Source of the DNA: Pyronema omphalodes
Lineage: Eukaryota > Ascomycota > Pezizomycetes > Pezizales > Pyronemataceae
Length of the DNA: 64,000 nucleotides
Direction: 5' to 3'
NCBI GenBank assembly: GCA_024516155.1
Contig: JAJJXM010000073.1
Coordinates: 186,001-250,000, forward strand
Shown here: piece by piece, positions 11,559 through 21,538 of the stretch
Layout: each line of letters begins with the position of its first letter
Position numbering within the stretch: position 1 is the first letter of the stretch
Position numbers and translations under genes: made by a program
Notes under the pieces: model-generated
Seen by the model: the letters and a program-made list of their open reading frames with translations, nothing else
Databases searched by the model: none
Told to the model about the DNA's origin: nothing

Positions 11559-12448
11559 TGCTGTGTGGTTCGTAGGAAAAGGAACGTGAGTTGGTTGAAC
11601 AAGGTCTGGCACAGTAGATGCGGCGAACAAGAAGTGCAAAGTGCGAGGAAACGCGTTCAAAATATTAGGCGCGTCAGTCAGGTGATCGAATCATGCAACG
11701 TGCAACCGGTTCAGAAAAGGGGAATTCGAAACGTCGGGCTACATGGAACAATGCCGATTTGCCATTTTGAGTTCTTCTAGAAGCTATAAGTCTTGGATGT
11801 ATCTAGAGCTTGCATCTAGCCCACTAATTGTCCTTCGCAGTGAGAAATTACTAGGACAAAGCTTAACTTCGCTTCCTAGACGAGCATCAGAGGATGAAGT
11901 ACCGGTTGAAAGACTCCGCGGAAAGCTATTCTATTCTAGAGTCTAGACATGCATATATTTCCGTCATCGTATTATATCCAGAAGTATCATTGGAGAATAA
12001 ATCACACTCTAAGCTTCTAATCACAAATAAATATTTTTGGCAATTTGAGACAGTGTATCGTTGGTTCAAGATAGAAAATTTGCAAAGACAATGTAAAACC
12101 CGACATTAATTGGACACAACAGATCTATCAACATTAGTTAAAATCAAAAATGATATCGCAGGTATGTAAGCTGCAAGGTCCATATAGTGCATTGATGCCA
12201 GAGAATTATATGGATGCTATTACAATTGCCAGGCTTTATATTGTCGCATGTGCTCGAAAACGCCAATGTAACTGACCCATTTGGTATTATGTATCAAAAC
12301 GGCGGAAAGATCAATTCGAAAAGATGTAATGCAGTCGAAGGAGAAACACCAGAAACATAGGAGTCCAGCCAGAAGTTTTGTGAACACCAATAAATGAATT
12401 TTTTTGGTACCCCCAACCTATCGCTCAAAAGGAAATCACACCCTGCAC
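11559..12448. other. ORC6 upstream region and EGD2 3' flank
   Basis: These 890 bp hold the ORC6 promoter (first about 150 bp) and, toward 12448, the 3' flank of EGD2. The middle is A/T-rich. The short open frames have no recognisable similarity or splice structure. I see no further gene. Confidence 0.45.
11651..11676. promoter_or_regulatory. MCB-type boxes upstream of ORC6
   Basis: A perfect ACGCGT lies at 11651-11656 and GGCGCGTCA at 11668-11676, within 120 bp of the ORC6 start. Origin-licensing genes are classic MBF targets in ascomycetes, which supports the reading. Binding itself is an inference. Confidence 0.5.
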
Positions 12449-13226
12449 TTAAACGCTCAAAGCCATGATGGAGTTGACAATGTCGTTGTCGTTCTCCTTG
12501 AGGGCTTTGACGGCCTTCTTCCGGGAAACACCGGCCTATCAACCTAGTTAGCATTTCCACCATCAATCCCCACCGTCTCGGTGTACGCACCTGAGCCATG
12601 ACAAGCTCAATGTCCTTGGACTCGAGTCCGGTCTCGTCAACCTCCTCTCCATCGTCCTCCTCCTCCTCCTTGGGAGCCTCAACAGCCTTGCCCTTCTCGG
12701 CGGCGGCAGCGGCGGCAGCCATGTCAGCCTCGAGGGTGTTAGCGGACTCAGCCTCGCGGAGCTGGTGAGCAGCGTTGGCCTGAGCCTGAGAGTTCAAGTC
12801 CTCAATCTTGGCCTCTCCGAAGATGCTATGTTCTTGTTAGACGATGCCACCGAGTGTGCAACTGGTGGTTGGTCCTTACATGTAGGTGTTGGAGGAGGGG
12901 GACTTGTAGACATCAGGGTTGTTGATAACGAACAAGATCTACACGCTTCCGTCAACATCCCGTTTCCGAACGAGGAGCTAATTTCAGATGGAGAACCATA
13001 CGTTCTTGGGGCGGCGGAGAGTGACACGGGTGATACCAGGGACGTGCTTCAATCCGAGCTTAGCAATGGACTTGCGAGCCTTCTTCTCGTTGCGGGAGTG
13101 GACGGCGACGGAGGATCCGGCGGGGATCTCTCCATCAACGTCTCCGGCCTCGGACTCGTCGTCAGAGTCCTCGACGGTGTCAACGGGCTTCTCGTCGACG
13201 ATCTCCTCAATGCGTGCCTCAGACAT
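12449..13226 (-). CDS. EGD2: Nascent polypeptide-associated complex subunit alpha
   Basis: NAC alpha pairs with NAC beta on the ribosome, where the dimer covers emerging nascent chains and steers them away from wrong membrane targeting. Four exons (13002-13226, 12880-12938, 12591-12825, 12449-12535) join in phase to 201 residues, the usual fungal length. The NAC domain is clear: [20 protein letters not shown], then [18 protein letters not shown], then [16 protein letters not shown] Glu-rich linker follows, and the C-terminal UBA domain ([20 protein letters not shown] to [12 protein letters not shown]) is split by the last intron. The N-terminus is acidic. The gene sits head-to-head with EGD1, its partner subunit. 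Confidence 0.96.
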
Positions 13227-14047
13227 TTCGTATGGTAGTTGTGAGTTGGAAGAGTGCTGTACGATGACCAGAAGATGGTTAGGGACTAGGTATTATTACT
13301 ACAATGGGGTGTAGGGCAAACTGCTACCTTTGAGAGCGTACGGGATAGGGTGCGGATGGTGGGGCGTTGTGTGGTGTTGTTGTATAGCAGTAGCAGTCGA
13401 AGACGAGCGAACAAGCGAAAGACAATGCCAAGACAAACTTTTTGTCCCCTCTTTCTTTTTCCGCCGTGGTATTCTACTCACAACGGCCATCAACCGATTT
13501 GTATTTTTGGAGAACAGTCTGTATGCCAGAGGCTGTTTATTTGCTGCCCCTTGATGAGGGCATCGAAAATCATAAAAAATATAGCTACAGTGGAATTTCA
13601 CAATTTCTGCCCCGCTTCTCCCATGCCCCTCTCTGCCTCCAATCACCCGTCATCACTGCTGCGCACTGACTAGCCGCCTCCATCCAATTGACCCCACCAA
13701 CGCACACCAGCACACCCCGCACCACGACAGTCACATTGCAACAATAGCTTTGTTTAGCCCTGGTTGCCGGTAACACGCCCTAACCCCGCCAATACTATCG
13801 AAAATTCCCGTTGTCGTAACGCCGCAGCTCGATTCACGAATTCCAATCCCCCCCGACAACCACGAATTCTCCTCCACGGTACGTCGTCGGCCCGCCAAAG
13901 TCAACGAGATGCAGCATGTCTACCTGCCATCATGTCGTTCAGTCCGACTGCTCTCGCATCGACTGTCTCGTGTATCCACGTGAATCATCTGCTAATCTTG
14001 ATGATTGCTCGCCAGACTAGCTCGTTAACCCACAAATAAACATCGTC
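13227..14047. promoter_or_regulatory. Shared head-to-head promoter of EGD2 and EGD1
   Basis: The 821 bp between the two NAC start codons must hold both promoters. On the EGD1 side a probable 5'-UTR intron runs 13879-14015, with donor GTACGT, branch GCTAAT at 13991 and acceptor GCCAG. It lies about 30 bp before the EGD1 ATG. Leader introns are common in highly expressed fungal translation genes. The rest shows no coding potential. Confidence 0.55.
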
Positions 14048-14794
14048 ATGGATCACGCAAAGTTGGCTAAGATGCAGGCGTCCGTCCGTATCGGTACGTT
14101 GTAATCCAAATACCATCACCATCGGTCGGAAACGAGCGGGGGATGATGCAATTGCTGGGGTCGACTGCGGAGGAGTTGTCGATCTGCACATGGGGTTCTT
14201 TGCTAACGTGACGGTGGTTCATAGGGTAAATACTCCCCCTCTTTGATTATACGACTCAGCAATAGCTTGAAACCGACGAAATCGAAGCAATTGGATTTGA
14301 GGCTAATTCGCCAATGTAATTAGAGGAAAGGGAACTCCCCGCCGTAAGGTCAAGAAGGTCCACAAGTCCGCTGGAACCGACGACAAGAAGCTTCAGGCTG
14401 CTCTTAAGAAGATCAACGTCCAGCCCATCCAGGCTATTGAGGAGGTCAACATGTTCAAGGAGGACGGAAACGTCATCCACTTCGCTGCCCCCAAGGGTCA
14501 GTTTTTCCATTTTCCTAACCTTTGAAACTTTGTATTGACTTTCGTCTAGTCCACGCATCTGTCCCCTCCAACACCTTCGCCATCTACGGACACGGAGAGG
14601 ACAAGGAGCTCACCGAGCTCGTCCCCGGTATCCTTAACCAGCTCGGACCCGACTCCCTTGCTTCCCTCCGCAAGCTCGCCGAGAGCTACCAGAGCCTCCA
14701 GAAGAAGGAGGGTGATGAGGCCCAGAAGGACGACTCCGACGATGATGACATCCCTGAGTTGGTCGAGGGAAAGGACTTCGAGAACAAGGAGTAA
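14048..14794 (+). CDS. EGD1: Nascent polypeptide-associated complex subunit beta (BTF3)
   Basis: NAC beta is the ribosome-anchoring half of NAC. The coding parts are 14048-14093, probably a single base at 14225, then 14324-14496 and 14550-14794, giving 154 residues. The N-terminus is [15 protein letters not shown]. After the introns come [20 protein letters not shown] (the basic ribosome-binding motif), then the NAC domain ([60 protein letters not shown]) and an acidic tail. The family core is RIGGKGT. A single intron from 14094 to 14325 would also be in frame but would delete one of the two conserved glycines (153 residues). The two-intron reading restores GG through a one-base exon. The last intron (14497-14549) is ordinary. 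Confidence 0.96.
14225..14225 (+). other. Candidate single-nucleotide exon of EGD1
   Basis: Position 14225 is a G between two complete introns. Intron 14094-14224 has GTACGT, a GCTAAC branch site 18 bp before the end, and CATAG. Intron 14226-14323 has GTAAAT, a GCTAAT branch site and ATTAG. The spliced codons read ATC GGA GGA AAG, giving the conserved Ile-Gly-Gly-Lys. Without this base the frame is kept only by using the next AG at 14324-14325, which loses one Gly. Confidence 0.6.
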
Positions 14795-16484
14795 ATTATC
14801 CTTAAAGAAGATTAATTTCATTGGTTAGGTGTTGGAATCTTGTTTGAAAAGTACACATACTGTGATTGCTTCTTTTTTCAATCTATCTGCATATGACACC
14901 CCCCTTCTGTTTTCCGTGTATTGAACAATACAAGGGTCGGTGCAACCAAAATCTGGAGTCTGGGGATTTGTGAAGTTATCGCTGTTATGTTGGTGTTTGG
15001 AGTTGGTTTTTCAGGCGCAATGAACGGAATTCGACGAAAACCACAAAGTGCAGGAATATGCGGGTGAAGATGTGATATACTGAGCTATCTTTGTGACCTC
15101 ATCTGTTGCGCGCCCGCACCACGGATAGCTGCACCATACCACTGGTCTGGAACCAGGGGGAACTCCCAGGAACATGGGAGCTGTGCCCAGAGCTGTAGCT
15201 TCCGCGTGCTCCAGTCTCAACTCAGATCTGGTCCGCATCTTGACTCGTAAGGTGACGATCGGCGGATGCGTGACGGGAACCAAATACCCGTCTGGCCGCA
15301 CGCTTTTACCAAATTTGTTTACGGTTAGACGGCAGAAGCCCTGACCGGAAACGAGCCTAACCCTGAAGACTACGAGTGACTGTAGATGATGATCTGTAGC
15401 ACTGTCTCCACGTAAGCGAACTTGTGTCGATGTTCGATAGCCGATATTAGGCGAGTTATCTAGCGAATGCTGACACAATACATCCATCAATACATCGCCA
15501 TCATAATGAAATTGCATAATGGTATCATGGAATCAGTTGTGTCAACAACCGTAGCGAAAATCAAATTGAGTTACAAACAATCCTATTATGTACCAGGCTA
15601 GATCTTTGTAGCGTAGAGTCTGATATTAATGCTCCACTTCACTGACCATCTAACTCCACAATAACGTGTGATGCTGCCGATAAGATCCTGGAGTGAACCT
15701 CCTGTTTTATCATCGTGGTCAGCGCGGTTTGAAGTTAGCCAATATCAGAAATAACAGCAGTAAGGTAATTCAAAATCTTACCAACTTGACAGTCAACCAA
15801 AGGACCCCAGCAATTTGGCTCACCGGTCTTTGAATTGATTCTTTGCCGATAGAATGACAGCCTTCGCATTTGGGTATGTAGAGTAAAGCCGCGAATTATA
15901 AGTACGTGATTCATGCTCCACATCTCAGCTGGATTTTTAATCCCGGGTTTCCGAGTAAATTATGTACTGGAAAGTATAGTGAGTATGACACATTGAGTGA
16001 TAGCCCTTGATGTGGCCGTAGAAACAGTGTTTAATGTTATCATGGGATGGAACTTCATCGCTTTTCTGAAGGCTGAGACTCAAGGGAATTATAAATACTT
16101 CAGAAACTTAAATCTCTTAGGTTTAATGCTCAGGCTAGAATACCTCTTGCTACCACAGCGTGTCCATCTTAAGAAAGGCGCCAGTAGGATTCACAATTAA
16201 ATACTCGTAACACATGACCCGAGAGTCAGTCTCAGCCAGGTCACCATTTCTCACTCAAAATCACAGTATTATATGTAACCAAATCAATGAAATTAAAAAT
16301 CGTGTAGGTAGTATATATATATATTCCTTTACAACCCAAGAAAGCAACGCTAAATTAACAAAAGAAAAAATAACTCCGCAAAAGAAAGACGCTCGCTTCG
16401 TATCATCATCGTAAAATCATCCTCCCCTCTAATCATATCCTCCATTCGTTGAAACTATTGATTCTTGATCCTCTTCTGGTTGAT
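14795..16484. other. EGD1 3' flank to small-protein 3' flank
   Basis: About 1.7 kb lies between two gene 3' ends. A 168-codon open frame on the minus strand (15011-15517) is the longest, but I recognise no domain in it and see no convincing splice partner, so I leave it uncalled. The region near 16300-16420 is A-rich and probably belongs to the 3' UTR of the next gene. Confidence 0.35.
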
Positions 16485-16789
16485 TTATACCACCCTCGAA
16501 CTCCTGAAACCTCTTCCAGTTCCTCTGGTGCGCATGCTGTGACGTCTTGATCCGGCACGACCGCAGGTGAGGCAGGAGATGATGATGTTGAAGACGTTGG
16601 CAATTCCGGTGATGATAGCCATGAGGATTCCGGCAATACCGTTGACGATAGCTGTTAAAGCGCGTCCGATGGCGCGGAAGACAGATTTAATCTAATGAAT
16701 GTCAGTCAGGATGTTCTTAGGGAAAAACAAAATCGAAAGAGAATTCAAAGATGGGAGGCGGAACGTACGCAAGAGACGACAGCACCCAT
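16485..16789 (-). CDS. Small conserved fungal protein with acylation-like N-terminus
   Basis: Two exons (16769-16789 and 16485-16691) join in phase to 75 residues. The 77-bp intron has a GTACGT donor and CATTAG acceptor. Exon 1 encodes only MGAVVSC. This fits the N-myristoylation consensus (Gly2, Ser6), with Cys7 available for palmitoylation. Exon 2 encodes an Ala/Ile-rich helical stretch with an 11-residue repeat (AIVNGIAGILM, then AIITGIANVFN), a Cys-containing end (ISCLTCGR) and an Arg/Ser-rich tail. I recall similar short proteins of unknown function from many filamentous ascomycetes. A role as a lipid-anchored, membrane-lying peptide is inferred. It was found by splicing and is too short for simple open-frame searches. 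Two CRE-like sites lie about 280-330 bp upstream. Confidence 0.8.
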
Positions 16790-19450
16790 GATAATTATTG
16801 GTTTATATAGATCGTAAGGTTGATTGATGTAATTCGTAGATTAAAGTCGTTGGAATGTCGTTTTCGATATCTCTTTTCTGAGGGTATTGAAGTTATATTG
16901 TGTTGTGATGTTGTATTGTACAGAGAAAAAAACTCAACAGCGAAAAATCCACAGTCTTTTAAAGCATCTACGCATCCTACGTTTCCTACTCCTTGCATCT
17001 GGAACTTGTTCTCCAACTTCCAAAAAAACCAAGCCTGAACCCGGCGCTTCCGTCACTTGCATATGACGTCGCTCGACGTATCTGACAACAGCGCGCATAA
17101 TCCCTGCCAAGCCATGACGTCAACAGGTTATAATCCCAGTGCCCCACGACTAGAAACAACCTGCGAGCTGCGAGAAGAAGCGAAAAATTCTGTCAGATGA
17201 TTCGACCCAAAACTTCATGCCTGAAATTTTTTTAAAATGACATAAAATAGTGGAGACGAGGTACGTGGCTGATGTTACGAGTCTTACGACCTTGGTAAAG
17301 GACTTATAGTGTGCGTACTAGGAGGGTTTGTTACGAGAGTGTAGCGATACTTCAGGGTACTTTTATTCGCGAATAATGGAAAACAGGGCAGGTGAACTAA
17401 ATGAAGCGACGGACTTCAGTTAGCGAAACGTAGCCTTATCGTTTGCTTTGATGTCGAGATTCATGAAGTTGAGGATAGGGTCCAGGCTAGAAGAAGCCCT
17501 AGAAATGACCAAGTATTCCTTGCGGCTCATTCTAGCTGTGTTGGCTAGAAGGGAGTTGTCAAAGTCGAGGCCAGCGTAAATTTTTAATTCTAGATAGAAT
17601 TGCTTGAACTATGATTGTGCTGAAATTTAAAGTTGCATTAGAGCATTCAAGTGAGACAGTCGATACTGATGTCGCAGCTGTCAGTCGATGTACCAACGGT
17701 AGATCCTGAGTGTTAACCTCGCTGCAGGCATTCTGCCGATTATGCAGAGAACTCGCCCGAAATGTAGGTAAACACATGAAGTTCCGTAAGCCACTTCCAA
17801 GTACGAGAGTGAAGCAACGAGTCGTTTTCCACGAACTTCATTCGACTTCATCTAAAAAGAAAAAATAATATCATCGCCTAAACATAACCAAATAAAACGA
17901 AGAACAGTTTGCAAAACCCACCAATACCAAGTCATTCAATCTAGAGCACTATACACAATCAATACATCATATCTGCCACATGTACACATATATAGAAAAA
18001 TCCAAAATTACCACGCTTCGCAATAAAAGCCTTCAAAACGAGATGACCATGCTAGCCGCTATACCCATTCCAAGTTTCCGTCCATATCCTAAAACCAGAC
18101 ACCTAAAACATCACAAATCCCCTAACTATTCTCCATGTCAAAAATTGCCAGTACAACTCATCACAAAAAGCAAATTTCAAGATATCTATCTCCCCGCTGG
18201 CATCATATGAACCCAATTACAGTCCCAAATCCTCCATCTATAACACAAAGCAGCTCTCAATACAAATATATAAGCCATTCCAAATTTAAGATGCTAATCT
18301 GAGATGCGAATCTCCACGCCATTGTGCAAAACATGCTAACCGTGCTCTCCTGCACGTAAAACGCACCTCCTAATCCATTCCCATAAACTTTCAATGATTC
18401 CATTATCAAACGAAATCCGCCACTAAAATCCTCCAATTAAACCTAAGATATCAACAAGAAACAGTTTATACTAGCCTTGATCCTGTCGTAACACAAAGGA
18501 CAATATCTTTGAACTTCAGTTATACTCTGGGAAAAGATATTTGTACCATGGGTGCGTCGGGTTTCTTATGAGAAGGGGATTCCTCAGGAAACCCATTTAT
18601 GTCTTTAGGGTCTTTTGCAGCTAATAGCGTTGTTCTAGATTCCTAAGTTTTTGAATTTGACGGACTTGCTGCAGGAGGTGTAAAATATCTTTATTACTTT
18701 ATCTGATTACGATGTGAAGCGCAGTTTTCTTGGAATCATCGTTTGATGCTCTTATTAGCATTAAATATTTCTAGTATGATATGTGCAGAATCTACTCTGT
18801 CAAGTCGATACGGCTTCGCCTCATTTTAATAAAAAGCTTACGTCATTGTCATATTCTTCAGGGCTGCTGGCTTAAAGCCGTTGTACCTTCGTCGACTTGC
18901 AACTTGCGCGCTGACGCAGATTTCTTCCCGTTCCAGAACCGGCCATATGATTCCTTGACGGCCACTCACAGTCGCCCAAAGTCACAGTATTGCCCTCATT
19001 ATTCTTAAAGTTGGCTTTTATATCTGCTCTTTCCAGAAGTATACGCACTATGTCTATGTGTACCTGTAGGCTCTCCTGAGTTTTACAGCTTTATGCTATA
19101 TGTAAAACCGTTCTGATCTGAGGAGCAGAGTAATGTAAAGAAAGATCTGGCAAATGGATTAGCCGAAAAGCCTGATAATATTTTTGTTTCTGATCAATTA
19201 ACATTCTATTTACCGAGGCACTATTTCGAAAACATTTCCTTCATGGCTACATCACTCGGATCCGAGCTTTGATATTGCCTCATTAACGAATCTTGTTATA
19301 TATTACTCAGCTTTCCCTCTAAAATCACTACGGTGTATGAAATTTCAAACTCTATCGTGAAAGAAAACTTTTGAACATATGGTATGCCGGTGAAAAATGT
19401 CCGAAGTAGTCTGCTATTGGAACATCAATCCCCTAGTCTGACAGGAAGCT
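16790..19450. other. Gene-poor A/T-rich intergenic region
   Basis: About 2.7 kb lies upstream of two genes pointing away from each other. It holds the CRE pair near its left end. The remainder (17200-19450) is A/T-rich with scattered short open frames and no recognisable domain, splice structure or RNA gene. Confidence 0.4.
17064..17122. promoter_or_regulatory. Pair of CRE-like bZIP sites
   Basis: TGACGTC lies at 17064-17070 and the full palindrome TGACGTCA at 17115-17122, both upstream of the small acylated protein gene on the minus strand. TGACGTCA is the site of ATF/CREB-type bZIP factors (Atf1/AtfA), which respond to stress. Two sites 50 bp apart make regulation plausible, though binding is inferred. 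Confidence 0.45.
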
Positions 19451-19823
19451 ATGCTTCAGGATATACCCAACCTACCTCACCCCACCGATGAAAATACAAA
19501 AATGTCATCAAAAACAACCCTTCAGGATGCTCAGGAGGAAGATGAGCCCTCTCTACGTACAACGCCAGAAGTATTTACGCCTGAGATATCACACCTATCA
19601 TCATCCGCAGAAGAAGAATTGAAGAAAACAACTATGCAAGATAGCGGGTCTATTCCAGAGCAACCCGATCATTCCTTTTGTAATCCCACAACCGATACTC
19701 TTGTCGTTAAAGTGAAGATGCCCGATGTGTCTTCATCTGCCTCCTCAATCAGTCAAATAACCCAGCCCTACGCTAGCACGACCTGTGAAGAGACCCTGAA
19801 AGAGCCATTGCAACCCCTCAGTG

Positions 19824-19838
19824 CTGTAGAAGCCGTTA
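19824..19838. repeat. Target-site duplication, left copy
   Basis: The 15-bp sequence CTGTAGAAGCCGTTA is repeated exactly at 21524-21538. The two copies flank the inserted element. This length is typical of target-primed reverse transcription by LINE-type elements. Confidence 0.9.
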
Positions 19839-19861
19839 TTTATTTATTATTTATTTATTGA

Positions 19862-19980
19862 ATCATACGCTGACCGAGGCCTAAGAGGCCCATGCAGGAC
19901 TAAAACAATATCCAAATCCCGTCCTCGTGATCTAAACCACCTAATGAGGCCCCCTAATCTCCTACACCCATATAAACCGC
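19862..19980 (-). repeat. 3'-end sequence related to the 58 kb LINE
   Basis: On the plus strand both copies read ATCATAC, then CGAGGCCTRARAGGCC, then ATGCAGGA, then TCCCGTCCTCGTG, then ACCACCTA, GAGGC and ATCTCCTA, in the same order and spacing as at 58046-58165. I estimate about three-quarters identity by eye. The match stops at the tails. Confidence 0.8.
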
Positions 19981-20043
19981 CAAACAAAGTATGAACAAGA
20001 AATGCAATCAGAAAAAACAAGGGAATCGATAAAGAGGACTTCC

Positions 20044-21432
20044 TCAGTCTCCCCCTTGTCCTGTCATATCCTGGTCATCTCCTCCAGCATCCACCACCAT
20101 ACCCTTCTCATAGCGGGTGGTATTTTCACTCGTCATCTGCCCTGTCACTTTACGATTCACATGCCCTCCACTTCCTCCCCGCCTCTGTCTCCCGCTATTC
20201 CCACCTCTCCTCTCTCCCCTTTGTTCCTTCACCTTCACCGGGGTTGTCGGTCTCAGGTTGTCATTTCCCAGGATAATCTGGACATTAATTCCACCACTAC
20301 GGACAGCATCTGCCCATGTTTTATTGCCGGAGTGGTGTTTCATTATTGGTTGATGCTGTTTCTTACCCCGTGCACCATTCTGTTGTGTCGGGGGGTTCTC
20401 ATTCTGTTGCACTGTCTATTGTCGTGGTCCAGAACCGGTTGCCTTCTTCTTCCTACGGGCTCTCTTACCCTCCACAATCCGCCATTCATCTGTAGATTCC
20501 GGGGCAGCATTGCCTACATTGGATGGAGTCGTGTCGGGCTTGGTGTTTGAGTTCGGTTCAGAGTCAGAAGCTTTGATTATCTGCTGAATAACCGGGCTGG
20601 AGGAGGAGCTGCCCGAAAGTGCATCAAGCACTTCTTGTGCAGCGGTGGTTGCATAACGTGAGTGCATCACGGTGTGAACTGGCGAAGTAGACCGTGGTTT
20701 TTGTGCAGAATGTCCTTGCATAGTGGGGGTCATTATTGATGCATCGATTGAGTCGGACGAGTCACTGCAAGCACGTTTCCTCTTTCCTGCGGAATCCCTA
20801 ACCACATCCAGAACATCTTGAATGTCACGCTGAACATCAAGAAGGTATAGAGGCATTTCTTCTACCGCAGTGCTGGTTACCACATCAATGGTTGGTGATT
20901 GAGGGGTCTGAGGTGCTGCCGTCTTGAGTTCGATAATCTGTGCCGTCAGAGAAGAAATGGATTCCTTGAGCTGCGCGGTCTCAGCGCGGGTTGCTCTCCG
21001 CTGTTCCTCATATTTGCGAGCAGTTTCCTTGACTGTGTTATTCAGTCTGCTCAGGATTGGCAGTAGATTATCAGTATGATCCGCTAGGGTCATGGTAACC
21101 CGGGAAAGGCGTTCCTCGATTGCTGATGTCCATTCGGCCATGTTCATCTGCAGCATCTAGTCGATGCGTGGTGAGGCAGACATTTCGAACCGTTCGATTG
21201 TACCTCTCATACTCTGCATAGCCACGGAGAGGGCTACCATAGCACTGGTCGTGTGGGAGCATTGCGTGCATGGTGAGGGAGTGTAACCCTCACCTAGAGT
21301 AGCGATCAATGCAGCTGCTGTGGTCTCCGCATCCTCCACAGTCACACTGTCCTGAAGAATGCCAAATGTGTTACCTCCGAGTGGAGTGTTAACCGCACGC
21401 TGCCGGCCAGTTCGAGGAGCTCGAGGGGCCAT
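20044..21432 (-). pseudogene. ORF1-like frame with two in-frame TAG codons
   Basis: One frame of 463 codons runs from ATG at 21432 to TGA at 20044. It is broken only by TAG at 21157-21159 and TAG at 20416-20418. The N-terminal part is basic, then has a CTQC pair. The middle has a predicted coiled coil (ERLSRVTMTLADH, EEQRRATRAETAQLKESISS). Ser/Thr-rich and Lys/Arg-rich parts follow (KRARRKKK), and the C-terminus is Arg/Gly-rich. No CCHC knuckles were seen, unlike ORF1 of the LINE at 62.2-64 kb. The layout (coiled coil plus basic RNA-binding-like tail) resembles LINE ORF1 proteins in general. The stops are either decay (CAG to TAG by C-to-T change) or leaky stops. Confidence 0.55.
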
Positions 21433-21523
21433 CTTGCAAAGTTCCGTATCTTTTTCCTTCGATAAAGTTCGTGAAAAAGAGAAAAAGGTGGAGGTGGAGG
21501 TGTCCGAGGTGATATATCTCTTC

Positions 21524-21538
21524 CTGTAGAAGCCGTTA
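21524..21538. repeat. Target-site duplication, right copy
   Basis: This is an exact repeat of 19824-19838. It marks the 5' boundary of the inserted element on the minus strand. Confidence 0.9.

Larger units (their letters stand above)
19839..21523 (-). mobile_element. Non-autonomous LINE-like retroelement
   Basis: The element is 1,685 bp, lies on the minus strand and is flanked by a perfect 15-bp target duplication. Its 3' end (left side) is an A/T-rich short-period tail, (AATAAATA)-like on the minus strand at 19839-19862, with no terminal repeats. It encodes one Gag/ORF1-like open frame interrupted by two TAG codons, and no endonuclease or reverse transcriptase. About 115 bp before the tail (19862-19980) clearly match the 3' end of the complete LINE at 58046-58165 in the same orientation. 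I infer it is mobilised in trans by that family, the way SINEs borrow LINE 3' ends. A 5'-truncated autonomous copy is unlikely, because ORF2 would lie next to the 3' end and none is there. Confidence 0.8.

Noticed and set aside
15011..15517. 168-codon minus-strand open frame
   Set aside because: No recognisable domain or repeat, no splice partners, and the composition matches surrounding intergenic DNA. A real gene cannot be excluded.
20002..20550. 182-codon plus-strand frame in the 19.8-kb element
   Set aside because: It is antisense to the ORF1-like frame, which has the better composition, coiled coil and orientation relative to the 3' tail.
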